DNA of 64,000 nucleotides, taken from contig CAWENX010000006.1 in assembly GCA_963810555.1 (NCBI GenBank), forward strand, positions 516,240 to 580,239. The letters run 5' to 3'. The notes below the pieces were generated by a model. That model ran no database searches. It was given only the letters and a program-made list of their open reading frames with translations, and was not told the origin of the DNA. Source of the DNA: G963677325 sp963810555 (lineage in GTDB: Bacteria > Bacteroidota > Bacteroidia > Bacteroidales > Prolixibacteraceae). Positions 1 through 10,322 of this stretch are shown in pieces. Position 1 is the first letter of the stretch. Each line of letters begins with the position of its first letter. The translations under genes and the position numbers were made by a program.

Positions 1-3000
1 GGTTTTTTTATTTTAGGAATTGTTGGTCTGACCACCCTTCCAAAGAACCTGTTTCCTGATGCAAACCCTCCGAAGTCATTGTTATTACTTCAATTCCGGG
101 CGCTACCGCCCAGGTGGCTGTCAATACCGTATCGAAACCCATTGAGGAGGAAATGGCACGCCTTGGCGAAATAACCGATATCAGCTCCGTTAATGTGGCC
201 AACTTTTCGATTGTTAAAGCCGATTTCAGTTACAAAAAAAGTCTGAATGATGCTGCGGTAGATGTAGCCAATGCCCTTTCCATTGCTAAAGCAAAACTGC
301 CTGAAAATGCCAATCCTGCCATTTATACGGCAGGTGATTTTACCCTGCCTGTTGATGTCATCTCATTGTCACCGAAAACTGATGATATCAGTTTGGCAGA
401 TATACGTAAAATAGCGGACAGTTTTATTAAACCTCATCTTTTAAGCAATCCCAGCATAGGAAATGTGGAGGTTTTTGGCGGTTATGAAAGCGCCATTAAT
501 ATTGAAGTAGATCCTTTTAAAGCGAAACGTTACGGAATAAATTTCGATCTGATTGCCAAAGCGATTCAAACGCTAAACCGTGATATGCCTGTTGGTTTTG
601 TAAAAGGGGATAATAGTTTTTATACGGTGACTTTTTATGGTGAAAAGGATGAAATTGAGAAGATTAAACAGATTTCTGTTCTGCCGAATGTACTGTTGAG
701 CGATGTAGCTGACGTAACATGGGGATTTAAAAAACGCACCAGCGGATATGAAGGCAATGGAAAACCTGCCATTGCCCTTGCCATTCAGCGTGCGCCTAAG
801 GGAAGTGTGCTGGATGTCAGTACGGCAGCACGGGCCGAGATAAAAAAACTATCGGCTGAATATCCGAATATTAAATTTGAAATATCGGATACCCAGCGTG
901 ATTTGATTAAACTGGCCAATACCAATATGCTTTCCGCATTACGTGATGCCATAATCTTTACGCTTATTGTCGTGTTTTTCTTCCTGGGAAATTTCAAAGC
1001 CATCATTTCAGCAGGGCTTTCCATTCCTATGGTATTTTTCTCAACTATTGCTGTTATCTGGCTTTCAGGCGGTGAATTAAACCTGGTAATTTACACTGCG
1101 ATCATTCTTGCGCTGGGGATGTTAACCGATGATGCCGTGGTGGTGCTTGAAAATGTGGAACGTCACATGAATGAACTTAAGGAAAACCTGGAAACTGCCA
1201 TTCAGAAGGGGACAAAGGAAGTGATCGGTCCTATATTTGCGGGCACCCTTGCCACTATTGCCATTGTTTTTCCATTGATGTTTGTAGGCGGATTCCCTGA
1301 AAAGATTTTTAAACCTCTTATCTTTACCTTAATCGTTGCCCTGATCATTTCCTTTTTCCTGGCAGTTACTTTTATTCCGCAGCTTTTAAAATTTCTTTAT
1401 AAAAACGGAACCTCCAAAACGAAAACAGAATTGTGGGTGGATAAAATATACAGCAAGTCATTGGGCCGGTTGGTTGAACCTTACGTTGGAGTCATTCGGT
1501 TTTCAAATACAAAAAGAAGAATTTTTCGCCGTATCCTTCTTTCTGCAGGTGTCTTTATCCTTTTAGCCGTCAGTGTGAAAACCATTATGCCGGTCATCGG
1601 AAGAGATGCTATGCCGCCCATGGATACAGGCATCATTAAAGCTCAGATCGGATTCAGTTCCAACGAAACGGTTAATAGTGCGGAAGCTAAATTAAAACCT
1701 GTCTTAAAATGGCTGCACGCTCAGCCGTGGGTGTTAAGAAGTTCTGTTGCTTTTGGCACGGAAGCCGGAGTTTTAAGTCTTGGAAGCGGGAATCTGCCTT
1801 CAGAAGCTTCCATTACAGTTGACTGCGTGGACAGATTTAGCCGTAAACAAAACATATGGCAGCTTGAAGATACCATCCGCAATAAATTTTCTGAAGTCGA
1901 AGGAATAAAAAGACTGGATGTGTTCGACTTTGGAGCGACTCCGCTGTCATCAGTAAAAGCATCAGTGGATGTGCGTCTGTCATCTCCTGTGGTGGATGGT
2001 CTGGCAGACAAGGCTGTTCGGGTCAGTCAGGCTATTAAAGATGTTAAAGGCCTTACATCGGTATCCACAAGCTGGAATAAGGATTTCACGGAATTTGTTC
2101 TGGATATTAATGAAAATAAAGCGCTTAGCTATGGCGTAACTCCTTTTCAGATTATCTCGCAAATTCCGATAAGGGGCCAGGAGGTGGGATTAAATGCTGA
2201 TCTGGAATCCATGAACACCCAGACTGTGAGGCTTTATATGAAGGGTAAATTCAATGAAAACATACAAACATTGAGGTTATTGCCTATCAAGACCAGTCAG
2301 GGTGAAGTCCCTCTTGAAACTCTCGCAAAAATTTCCCCGAAAATGACTTTTGCAAAGATAGAACGCGACAAAATGCTTTATAGTGTTGATGTTAACGGTT
2401 ATCGTGCCAAACGGCCCATTACACATCTGACAGATGATGCGATAGCTGCCATGAAAGGCATAAAAGACCTTAACAATGTCGAGATCACCCAGACCGGTGA
2501 TATTGCCACCATTAATGACAGTTTTGCAAGAATGATAAAAGCCATCGGCCTGGGCATCATTATGTTGCTGATCTTATTGATAGCCATTTACAAATCCGTA
2601 AGAATGGCCTTTATCATGATCATTGTATTGCCCCTTTCAATGATTGGCGCCGCCTGGGGCATGCTTCTCTTCCATAAACCAAGTTGTATGCCAAGCATGC
2701 TGGGAATATTACTTCTCTTTGGCATTATCATTAAAAATGCCGTTTTGCTGATTGATTTCTACCAGCACCATCGTGAAAGCGGGGAGGCGCCTTTTCAAAG
2801 CGCCATCGAAAGCGTCCGTGTTCGTTTCCGTCCCGTAATGATGACAGCGTTTGGAACTATTGCCGGTATGATCCCGATTGCCCTTGAACAGGCTGTCGGG
2901 CTTGAACGGTTAAGCCCTTTGGCGGATGTGGCCATCGGAGGATTGCTGATCGGAACATTGCTGACATTAATATTTGTTCCTATGTATGCTTATATATTTG

Positions 3001-3056
3001 ATAATAAGAATTATAAAAAGGAAGCGACCGTTCTTTCCAACAGTGATCCGGATTAA
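1..3056 (+). CDS. RND-family efflux permease (AcrB/HAE1-like), 5' partial, one frameshift
   Basis: This is an inner-membrane proton-driven RND exporter, normally paired with a periplasmic adaptor and an outer-membrane channel. The gene enters from outside the window. Bases 1-72 read in frame 1 as the first helix and the start of the porter domain (LFPDANPP), then the reading continues in frame 3 from about 73 (EVIVITSIPG), so one base is missing near 71. RND landmarks follow: the GMLTDDAVVVLENVERH motif with the acidic pair in the proton-relay helix, two porter regions, two hydrophobic blocks, and GIIIKNAVLLIDFY near the C terminus. The first long open stretch begins at a GTG at 114, which is internal and not the true start. 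The substrate cannot be told. The following gap holds a hairpin terminator. Confidence 0.9.
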
Positions 3057-3560
3057 ATTAATGTCTCTGGTGATGTATTTAAGAGGAAGCTGTAATTCAT
3101 TTTTTAGGATAAGGATTTCGATTAAACACAGAATGAAAACGGAATGTCATTCCGGTATTTTGTTTGAAACTGCGGAGGGATAAATTCTATAGCAATGGAG
3201 TTAAAACAAGTGTAATACTCAAGGCGATGATGTTATAAATGTTTCCGGCGTCCTTCTGCATTCAGACTGTCAGGTGATTCCATTGCTGAAGACCAATTTA
3301 AATTGATGAAGGGAGCACACTTTACCAAAAGTGTGTTCCCTCTTCTGTTATAAATATCGAAAGTTTTTAATGCAGCAGGCCTTGATCATTTTCTTTGTGG
3401 GAGTCATACGTACTTATTTTACTGCTGAAACGACACAAAGGGCGCCGGAAGGTAAATCATTATTTGCTATCTTCTGCGATTGATAAGGCAGTTTCGTAAG
3501 TTTTTGTGAGTCAAAGCATAAAATGAAGAAAGGATTGAAAATCCAGGGTTAAAAGGTCAT
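3057..3560. other. Intergenic gap, no supported gene
   Basis: I see no coding signal on either strand. The only clear structure is the hairpin at 3311-3340. The gap marks the change from the RND gene to a markedly more AT-rich island. Confidence 0.6.
3311..3340. terminator. Hairpin terminator after the RND gene
   Basis: A 13-bp stem with one G-T pair (GGGAGCACACTTT / AAAGTGTGTTCCC) closes a 4-nt loop and is followed by a pyrimidine-rich TCTTCTGTT. It lies 255 bp after the RND stop. Confidence 0.6.
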
Positions 3561-4151
3561 ATGACTAATGATTTTTTAAAAATTGGCAATAAACCTACTA
3601 AGGACATTGATCTTATTGACATTGGAAAAGGAAGCTATGTTCTTGCAAGGGCGGCAATATATTATTCAATTAATTATCCAATTGCCACGTTTAATTTTCT
3701 ACCGACAACTTTTCTCTTAATACACCATTCATTGGAAGTTCTGATAAAAGCGCTTTTAGTTTACGAAAAGGTTAAATATCCATTTGGTAATGATGGACAT
3801 AAATTAATTAAATTAATGGAACTTGGCGTTAAAGAATCTCCTAATCTTACTTTTTTTGACACATATATTTTGCAAAATACGGATTTAAAATATTTATTAA
3901 ACACACTCCAAACAACATATAATAATAATCGGTATTCTTTTCCAGGTTACCAAATTTACACAGATGAATTAAGAGACAAATTCGACGAATTAGTTTTTTT
4001 ATTCATAGAAAAATTTTACGAATTGTACAATAAAAAGCATGCAATTCCTATAGATGCTCGACAAATAAACGTTCCAAATGATCTTATTGAAGCAATAAAA
4101 TATAATCAAAAACAAAAATTCGATTTTAAATCATTAAAAGCTGATTCGTAG
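3561..4151 (+). CDS. HEPN-like protein, 196 aa
   Basis: This is a soluble alpha-helical protein. The pattern HHSLEVLIKALL, then a short spacer and GHKLIKLMELG, resembles the helix pair of HEPN-domain proteins (a K-A-L-L helix followed by H-x-L-x-x-L). HEPN proteins are often RNA-binding or RNA-cleaving partners in defence and toxin systems. I cannot identify the RxxxxH catalytic motif with certainty. No nucleotidyltransferase or antitoxin partner lies beside it; the next gene is an unrelated secreted protease. The gene is strongly AT-rich, like the rest of the island, which suggests transfer. The fold assignment rests on motif resemblance only. Confidence 0.6.
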   Translation: MTNDFLKIGNKPTKDIDLIDIGKGSYVLARAAIYYSINYPIATFNFLPTTFLLIHHSLEVLIKALLVYEKVKYPFGNDGHKLIKLMELGVKESPNLTFFDTYILQNTDLKYLLNTLQTTYNNNRYSFPGYQIYTDELRDKFDELVFLFIEKFYELYNKKHAIPIDARQINVPNDLIEAIKYNQKQKFDFKSLKADS

Positions 4152-4189
4152 TACAAATACGCACCAGCAAGTTAACCTAATAAAAAACA

Positions 4190-5065
4190 ATGATTAGAAT
4201 TTTTATAACCAGTCTAATATTTTTAATCTTTTCTCATACTATAAATGCACAAGTAAGAATCCTAATGAAAAAAGAAAAAGGTGTTTATACAACTCCTTGT
4301 AGTGTAAATGGCTTAAAATTGCAATTCATTTTTGATACTGGAGCAAGTAATGTTGCAATCTCACTACCTGTGGCCATATTTATGCTTAAAAATGGGTACT
4401 TACTAAAAACAGATTTAAAGGGGTCATCGTATGCACAAATTGCAAACGGTAAAGTGTTAAAAAATACTACAATATTGATACGCGAACTTGAAATAGGGGG
4501 AATTAAACTTCAAAATATTGAAGCTTCTGTTATTCATGAGTTATCTGCACCACTTCTCTTAGGTCAGTCTGCTATCCAAAAGTTAGGAAAAATTCAAATT
4601 AACGGTAATGAATTAATTTTATTGGATAAAAATCCAATCAATATTTATGCTTCAACTGAAGATGAATGGATAAATATTTTCTCAGGTTCAGGTGTTGATA
4701 TATACTACAATAAGAAAAATATTATATTTTCCGGTAATTTATGCAATGTCTTAATTAAATGGGTTTATCTCGAAGGAGACTATAGGAATAAGGTAATTGC
4801 AGATTTAGTAAAATTATATAAAGATTATGATCCTTCTAGATGGGTATATTTGAATTATCATATACAGAATAATGAATTTGATTGTCAAATGAATAAATCG
4901 AAATTAATTAGCACATCTTATTACGCAAAAGACGGATCTGTGATTAGGTCTTCTACTATTAAAGATACTGTTTGGAATAAAATAATACCTGGATCTATTG
5001 GAGAGTTATATTTGAAAAAGGTTTGTGAATATAATAACAAAGTAAATTTTAAAACAAAGGAATAA
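4190..5065 (+). CDS. Secreted retropepsin-like aspartic protease with C-terminal adhesin-E-like domain
   Basis: A signal peptide (about residues 1-20, ending at AQ) exports the protein. Residues about 25-145 form a retropepsin-like half domain: FDTGAS is the catalytic Asp-Thr-Gly motif, with LLLGQSAIQKLG as the later hydrophobic-Gly element. As in retroviral-type proteases, two copies would have to pair to make an active site. Residues about 160-285 carry a second region with a W-K/W-V strand, FDCQM, a YYAKDGSV turn, W-x-K-IIPGSI and a final conserved Cys. This matches what I know of the surface-adhesin E-like fold, and the two cysteines could form a disulfide. The combination suggests a periplasmic or surface protein. 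The substrate is unknown. Confidence 0.75.
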   Translation: MIRIFITSLIFLIFSHTINAQVRILMKKEKGVYTTPCSVNGLKLQFIFDTGASNVAISLPVAIFMLKNGYLLKTDLKGSSYAQIANGKVLKNTTILIRELEIGGIKLQNIEASVIHELSAPLLLGQSAIQKLGKIQINGNELILLDKNPINIYASTEDEWINIFSGSGVDIYYNKKNIIFSGNLCNVLIKWVYLEGDYRNKVIADLVKLYKDYDPSRWVYLNYHIQNNEFDCQMNKSKLISTSYYAKDGSVIRSSTIKDTVWNKIIPGSIGELYLKKVCEYNNKVNFKTKE

Positions 5066-5084
5066 TTAAGAAGTTGTGTATTTA

Positions 5085-5135
5085 TCAAAATCTGCTAAAA
5101 TTGTTCTTTGGTCCCAACCAAATCCTGTTTTACCT
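5085..5135 (+). pseudogene. Remnant of a thermonuclease (SNase) C-terminal tail, copy 1
   Basis: Read in one frame, this stretch encodes SKSAKIVLWSQPNPVLP, matching the tail of staphylococcal-nuclease-like proteins (A-K-x-G-L-W-x-x-x-N-P-x-P-P-W). No nuclease body precedes it. The DNA at 5094-5127 repeats at 6198-6231 with 4 mismatches in 34 bp. I interpret it as a scar from duplication or recombination around the lipoprotein gene that follows. Confidence 0.55.
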
Positions 5136-5290
5136 TATAATTTTATAAAAAATTATAATAGACCTAATCAATTAGTTAAAATCTTTTCATTTAATTTCCT
5201 CATTATCACTATAAAATATCTTTATTTTTTTGTTAATTTAAATTCTGTTTAGTAGATTTGCTACATCAATTATAGGACAAATAAAAGATT

Positions 5291-6260
5291 ATGATAAAAT
5301 TAATCTCATTACTTATCGCAACTACCATATTCATTTCTTGCGAATCTAAAAAAGAGGGTAAGAAGACGAAACAAAAAAATTTGGGGAATTAAACCCACTT
5401 TACTATCCGAAGAGTTAAGTAAGATTTTAGATTCAAGATTTTATGGCGCTGACGAATTATTTTGCGAAGCAACATATAAAGAAAGGCTCTCTGAATATTT
5501 GTTATTTGGGCAATTAATGGATCAACGAAGAATTGAACAAAATATTCCCATTATTCAACCGGATTCTTTGTATAGTAATTTAGACACGACAACATTATAT
5601 CAAAAATTATTATCATCTGCCAAGCTTATAAATCAAAAAAGATTATATGAGGCGAAAATAATTCTTAAAGAAATAGTTAACTCAAAACCTAATGATTCAC
5701 AAGTAACCCTTTGTGCATGGAATGATTTACGCAATCTTGGGGAACAACCTCAAAGCAGAACTTGAAGGAATTATTTTTGAGATACCATTAAATAATGCCT
5801 TTGGATATTTGTCTATTTATAAAGATAAATCAGCTGAATATAAATATATTGAATATATTAATGATTTTTCATCTTCAAAAAAACTAAGGATTCTTGATTC
5901 GACTACGGTTACAATTCTTGATGAAACGATATCTAAAGGAATTAAATATTTAAAAAACAATAATTTAAAAAAAGGAAGAACAAAATCAATAACGAATAAT
6001 TTCGTATTAGTTTTTTAACAATTGATGGTATTTTTCAAACTGAAAAAAGTCACGATGAACTTTTTACTAGTACTCAAATGAAAAATTCAGAATCAGAATA
6101 TTCCCTTCTTGAACTTGCCACGAGAATTATTCCTATAATATTAAAACAACCTGAAGAAGATATCGAACTTGCCAAACTTGAAGAAAAAGCTAAAGCTGCT
6201 AAAATCGGCCTTTGGTCTCAACCAAATCCTGATCCACTTTGGCGTTTTAGGGATAATTAG
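5291..6260 (+). pseudogene. Broken lipoprotein gene ending in a second SNase-type tail
   Basis: An ATG at 5291 starts a lipoprotein signal (hydrophobic run, then FISC as lipobox) that stops after 34 codons. A shift near the A7 run at 5372-5378 restores a frame reading from GIKPTLLSEEL to WNDLRNLG. A second shift at the G4 run near 5743 moves to LKAELEGIIFEIPLNNAFG and on to NNF at about 6000. A third shift reaches the last part, which ends KAAKIGLWSQPNPDPLWRF, a typical nuclease tail. The body matches no family I recognise. It may be a lipoprotein fused by recombination to a lost nuclease. The shifts could be sequencing errors, but the fused tail and its second copy upstream suggest real rearrangement. 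Confidence 0.5.
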
Positions 6261-6315
6261 CACATCCGCAGCCCTTATTCATTACAACCGCAGATGTACC
6301 ATTCAATTCTGATTA

Positions 6316-8525
6316 CTACTTTCTTGACAGTCTATAAACCTGCATCCTGCTTATTCCCAATGCTTTCGCTATTTGGGTGTCATTCATATTGGATTTCATC
6401 TTCAGGTAATTGACCATCGATCTGTTATCCAGCTTATAATGGCCGCTTTTTTCAAATATCTTTTTATACATCTTCAGTCCGGTCCTTCTGAAATATTCCG
6501 TTATGGCAAGCGCTGTTTCCATTTCTTTCCCTGTTATTTCTGACAGATTATTTACTGAGCAGGCCATATTCATTCCCTTAATTATTATAGCCAGTCCAAA
6601 GCTATGATGTCCAGCTTCCCATAAATTCCTTTTATATATCCTGTTGGTTCTGCATCAGCTTTATCTGCATTTTCATCAAACCATTTTGCATAAACCTGTT
6701 GCGCCTCTTGGCTTAGTTTTAATTTTACAGTCTCGGTCATATTTGTTAGCTTAGCGAGAAATTGTTCCCACTCATCAATTAATTCTTCCGGTATAACCGC
6801 TGTGCTGTATCTTGCTTTTTTTGTATTATCCGGATAGACAGGACAAAATCTTGCCAATAATCCATTTTCCCCTCGGCTATCGGCGGCAAGTTCTGACAAT
6901 AATGCTGGTTGCGCCCCTCCTATTATGTTAATTAATGGGTGTTCTATATTATACACGCCCGCAGTCTTTCTATTATAAGTTATTCCTATTCCGCTCCAGG
7001 CTGAAACCATGTTCGACTGTTCACCGCTGTGGTTGTACCCCCCATATCGTCAAACATTCCCTTCAGCTCATCATGCAGTAACAATATTCCTCGCTTATTC
7101 GAATCGTGTGCTTCAATAATAGCCTCAGGGGTATGATTAGTAAAAATGTACTGAAATGGTTTCTTTGGGCCTCCCTTATCAGTGTCTTTTTTATTTCTTT
7201 CAAATTCATCCAGTATCTTACGGTATTCCTTGTAATTACCACTATCCAGCTTTCGGAAATAATTGAGGCACAGGTCTATAGGCTGAGATTTCCCGCCGAC
7301 ACGGCCTCAGCACTATCCAGAAGATCGGGAAGTTGCTGTACCTTGTCAACAACTCAAGCTTATCCCCAATACCAAGCGCAGAAGCCATAAGTACTGCTCC
7401 TGCCCAGTAATCCCTTGGGGTGCAATAAACTTCTGAGCACTTGTTTATAAAGTCCTGCACAAACTTTGGAAATCCTTCAATCGGCAGTAATGGTGTAGGT
7501 TCTTCTTCCTTTGTTCCCTCCATTGGTTCTTCCTCAGCATCTGTATAGCGATCCCCAAATCCATCAGCGTACAGTTGTTTTGATGCAGCCGAATAATCTC
7601 CAAGGTGCTTCAGGGTAGTGTAGACCCCGACGGCGTTATACCCCTTGTTTGGTTCAAATTCAGTACTCGAAGTGAACGGATAAAATATTCTTGTTCTGGT
7701 ATTATATGTGGCTGAGGTTGAATTCTTATTTTTTCCCGGCCGTTCAAAATGGATCCATTCACATTTTTGTTTGACATTTCGCCAATTATGTTTTTCTAAT
7801 AATCCTATGGTATCAGCCCTGATGTTGTAATCCTCAAAAGGCGATAGCCTCTCAGTATTTATCGCAGTTTTCGCTTTTGTTTCATTTATTGGGATATATT
7901 CATCGAAGCATTTGGCTATATTAAATAGCTCCGCTCGTTCTTCCGGTGTGATTGTTGGTATGCTTTCAGGAGAGCCTTGTATGAATTCATACCCGGGCGT
8001 GGGAGCAACCATAAAATACCCCCCGGCACCTCTCGTCTCGACCAATGGTTTGTTATTGCTGTTTTTCGATAGTACCTTATTGCCCTCAATAGTACTGCAT
8101 CGGTAAATTAAATGATAGCCGTCGTGTACCGTTCTGCCAATAAACAATCGTTCCACTAAGTCTGGCATCCTTTCTTTAAGAATTCCAAAATATTCCTCCC
8201 ATAACTGACCGGTGGTGTCATTCTTTACATCAACATCAACAGCTTCGAGATTCCCCGATATCTGTCCTCCAATAATGCCGATTCCTCCTGTGTTTTGTAA
8301 ATTAAAAAAGCGTTCAGCCTCTTCATTGTTCATCCTCCGGTTTTGGTAACTTTCCCATTTTATAATGGGCTTTTTATCACTGTTCGTAGGAAGCACAGAT
8401 AAATTAAGATCAAGATAACTCTTGGCAGCTTCATAGTAATTCACAGGAATTGCTGAATTTGAATCAATCATAGGTTTAGTAAAATTTAATTTATTAGTTA
8501 GGTATTTATTCTCCATCTCTCTCAT
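6316..8525 (-). pseudogene. Prim-Pol / DUF3987 replication protein of a mobile element, frameshifted
   Basis: Read from 8525 downward, the N-terminal ~220 residues form a primase-polymerase domain: AVDVDV supplies the metal-binding acidic pair, GYHLIYR the conserved His, and ETRGAGGYF follows. A DUF3987 helicase-like region begins near 7470. Frames then change near 7325 (before a degenerate Walker-like GRVGGKSQP), near 7040 in a run of six G, and near 6590. The last piece ends in a helix-turn-helix (QIAKALGISRMQVYRLSR). The joined length of about 735 residues is normal for this family. Such proteins replicate or prime integrated elements and plasmids. The gene overlaps the small upstream gene by about 20 bp, so the two are probably cotranscribed. 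No integrase accompanies it here. Confidence 0.75.
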
Positions 8526-8780
8526 ATTTAAATAGTTGATATCTCAAACTGCTTGATGATCCGGCTTTTTTACTCTTTTCTTGCTCCTGTTCTCCTAAAT
8601 ACCTGAAAACATCAGTTGGATTGTAATTCCCATCAGTTGTAGTTCTTAAAATCTTTTTTTCTTTTAAGCTTTTTAATTTCTTCGTGAGATTTTTAAAACA
8701 TCACATACTTTCTTTCCGTTCAGCGGAAAAGGAAGGTCATAATTCTCATGCCTGGCATTCTTTGTTTTGTTCGCTGTCAT
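8506..8780 (-). CDS. Small winged-helix-like protein upstream of the Prim-Pol gene, one frameshift
   Basis: This gene is not visible as one open frame. From an ATG at 8780 it reads MTANKTKNARHENYDLPF, PLNGKKVCDVLK, then after one indel near 8690 continues NLTKKLKSLKEKKIL, RTTTDGNYNPTDVF and on to a stop at 8506. The K-V-C-x-V-L-K ... L-T-K-K-L-K-S-L ... K-K-I-L-R pattern looks like the recognition helix and wing of a small DNA-binding protein. About 91 residues are encoded, ending inside the first codons of the Prim-Pol gene. It could be the element's replication or copy-control regulator. The call rests on frame reconstruction, not on a family match. Confidence 0.5.
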
Positions 8781-9014
8781 TTCTTTTTAGGTTAGTTTTA
8801 AAAAATAGGTTAGTTAGTTTCCACGTATATAGATATCTTGATAGTGGCCAAAGTGAAAAGACTAAAATCCAGTCTGATATAAAATATTCTGAATTAATCC
8901 GGCTTAGCATAGATCTTAACTTGCAATCGTTTTTATCTTTCTTCATAACTGGTTTCTTCCTGCCCATCGCTCATAATTCATATAGTAAAATTATGGAACG
9001 CTTGATATTTAATT

Positions 9015-9230
9015 TTAAAGGTAACTCATATTAAAAAATGTAATTGTCTCATTATGAGTATATTTCAATTTAACAATAAATAAGGCATCCAGTTTTTCAA
9101 AAAATTCCGCGCGTTTTCCTCTCGGTTGGGCTTTTTTCAAATAAGCCATCCATTTTATTATACTAAATCCACCTCTCATCACTTCTTTTTTTTCATATTC
9201 AGGCTGATATTTTTCATTAAAAACACTCAT
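9015..9230 (-). CDS. Possible small protein, 71 aa, unrecognised
   Basis: It starts with ATG about 8 bp after a purine-rich GAGGTGAGG that could serve as a ribosome binding site. The product is charged and Lys/Glu-rich with no signal peptide. It runs in the same direction as the winged-helix and Prim-Pol genes and could be the first gene of that operon. I recognise no family. The 8781-9014 stretch between it and the winged-helix gene holds only short overlapping frames, so a longer frameshifted gene is possible. Confidence 0.3.
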   Translation of the reverse strand: MSVFNEKYQPEYEKKEVMRGGFSIIKWMAYLKKAQPRGKRAEFFEKLDALFIVKLKYTHNETITFFNMSYL

Positions 9231-9802
9231 AAATACATCCTCACCTCTTTTTCAATACAAACTTAGATAATAAAAATTTTGCATTTAAAAAAGGTCCCCT
9301 TGATTGGGCTAAACTATTATCTATCAGATTATATTCTTTTCAATCAGATTTTGATAGACAAAAATAAATGGAGGGAAAACACATGTAAAAAACACATTTA
9401 AACCATTCCTTTTAAAACCGCTACTTGTTACACTTAAAATGAATCATTTAATAGAAATAATGGGGGTAATTTTTCGTTTTTAGGTACACCCCCGTTACAC
9501 ATCTACACCTTAATTTTCAAAGTCTATATCAAAGCGTAACCTGCACCTCCTCTTTTATCGGAATTTTTCGCCTATAATAATTAATATATGTATATAAATG
9601 CATATATATAAATTTGCCCTATTAGCTTTTAGATTTTTTCTTATTCTTATTCACCCGTGTTGCATGGTGCAGGTTACTATCGCTTCAATCTTTTTATTTA
9701 TAGTGCTTTTAGGTGCACATGCATGTAACCCCCTGATATTTTTCTTAGCCTTGAATTGCCTTTAATTTCCCTGTAAGGGGTTTTAAAAAAAAGTTATAAC
9801 TA
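9231..9802. other. AT-rich non-coding region between divergent element genes; possible replication origin
   Basis: No coding signal was found. The region lies between minus-strand replication genes and plus-strand HTH genes. It contains a perfect 12-bp inverted pair, GTAACCTGCACC (9536-9547) and GGTGCAGGTTAC (9666-9677). Related GTTACAC and TGTAACC words occur near 9427, 9494 and 9723, and a TATATATA-rich segment lies near 9584-9612. Repeats beside a primase gene fit an origin or an operator region; this is inference only. Confidence 0.4.
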
Positions 9803-9841
9803 ATGATTATCTTTAACCATAAACTTAAAAATGTCATAAAA

Positions 9842-10126
9842 ATGGAAGCTGAAATTTTCGATATTATTAAAGCTGTTAACAACCTGAAAGATTCTATCTA
9901 TGAACTGCGTAGTCATATAGATCTTTTAAGCCGTAAACATTCCGAACTTCTCACACCACTGTACGTCAATGAAAAAAAAGCCTGTGAAATTCTCAGCGTC
10001 AGTCCCCGCACTCTGGCAAAAATGCGTGCCAATAATGAAATCACTTACTCCGAACACCATCGTAAAATCCTCTATTCCTTCAAAGCTCTTCTTGAATACC
10101 TTGATAACCATTGCCTAAAACCTTAA
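9842..10126 (+). CDS. Helix-turn-helix protein (excisionase/MerR-like HTH_17)
   Basis: A coiled N-terminal helix (about residues 1-35, AVNNLKDSIYELRSHIDLL) is followed by LYVNEKKACEILSVSPRTLAKMRANNEI and a wing ending in YSFKALLEYLDNH. The second part is the familiar small excisionase-like HTH common in mobile elements of Bacteroidota. I prefer the ATG at 9842 over 9803 because the longer form adds only an unstructured 13-residue leader. It is divergent from the Prim-Pol operon, with the repeat-rich gap between them. It probably regulates the element or assists recombination, although no integrase is present here. Confidence 0.7.
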   Translation: MEAEIFDIIKAVNNLKDSIYELRSHIDLLSRKHSELLTPLYVNEKKACEILSVSPRTLAKMRANNEITYSEHHRKILYSFKALLEYLDNHCLKP

Positions 10127-10136
10127 TGCAAAGAAA

Positions 10137-10322
10137 ATGTCCACTTTATTAATTAAACCAAAAACCCCAAAAACGATGCACAAGCTCGACCGTCAAACAT
10201 TTGCTAAAAAGCTTACTTATCTGAAACCTATGGAAAGGATTAACCTTTTATTGGAATTTTTTGAATTCCTATCAAAGGATTGTAAAGTAAGAGAAGACTA
10301 TAAGCCTCTCAGGGACTTTTAA
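10137..10322 (+). CDS. Small hypothetical protein, 61 aa
   Basis: It follows the HTH gene by 10 bp, so the two are probably one transcript. The product is basic and helical (FAKKLTYLKPMERINLLLEFF), without a membrane segment. An in-frame ATG at codon 14 is an alternative start. I recognise no family; its position suggests an accessory protein of the element. Confidence 0.4.
   Translation: MSTLLIKPKTPKTMHKLDRQTFAKKLTYLKPMERINLLLEFFEFLSKDCKVREDYKPLRDF

Noticed and set aside
3561..5065. HEPN-like gene plus protease as a toxin-antitoxin or defence pair
   Set aside because: The genes are separated, the second product is exported, and there is no nucleotidyltransferase or antitoxin-like partner.
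8746..8967. 73-codon minus-strand frame upstream of the winged-helix gene
   Set aside because: Its end overlaps the reconstructed gene in another frame and the rest is rich in aromatic residues without a fold pattern. It could be part of a longer broken gene, but that cannot be shown.
8684..9034. 116-codon plus-strand open frame
   Set aside because: It is low-complexity Phe/Leu/Ser-rich and covers the reconstructed minus-strand winged-helix gene; judged antisense.
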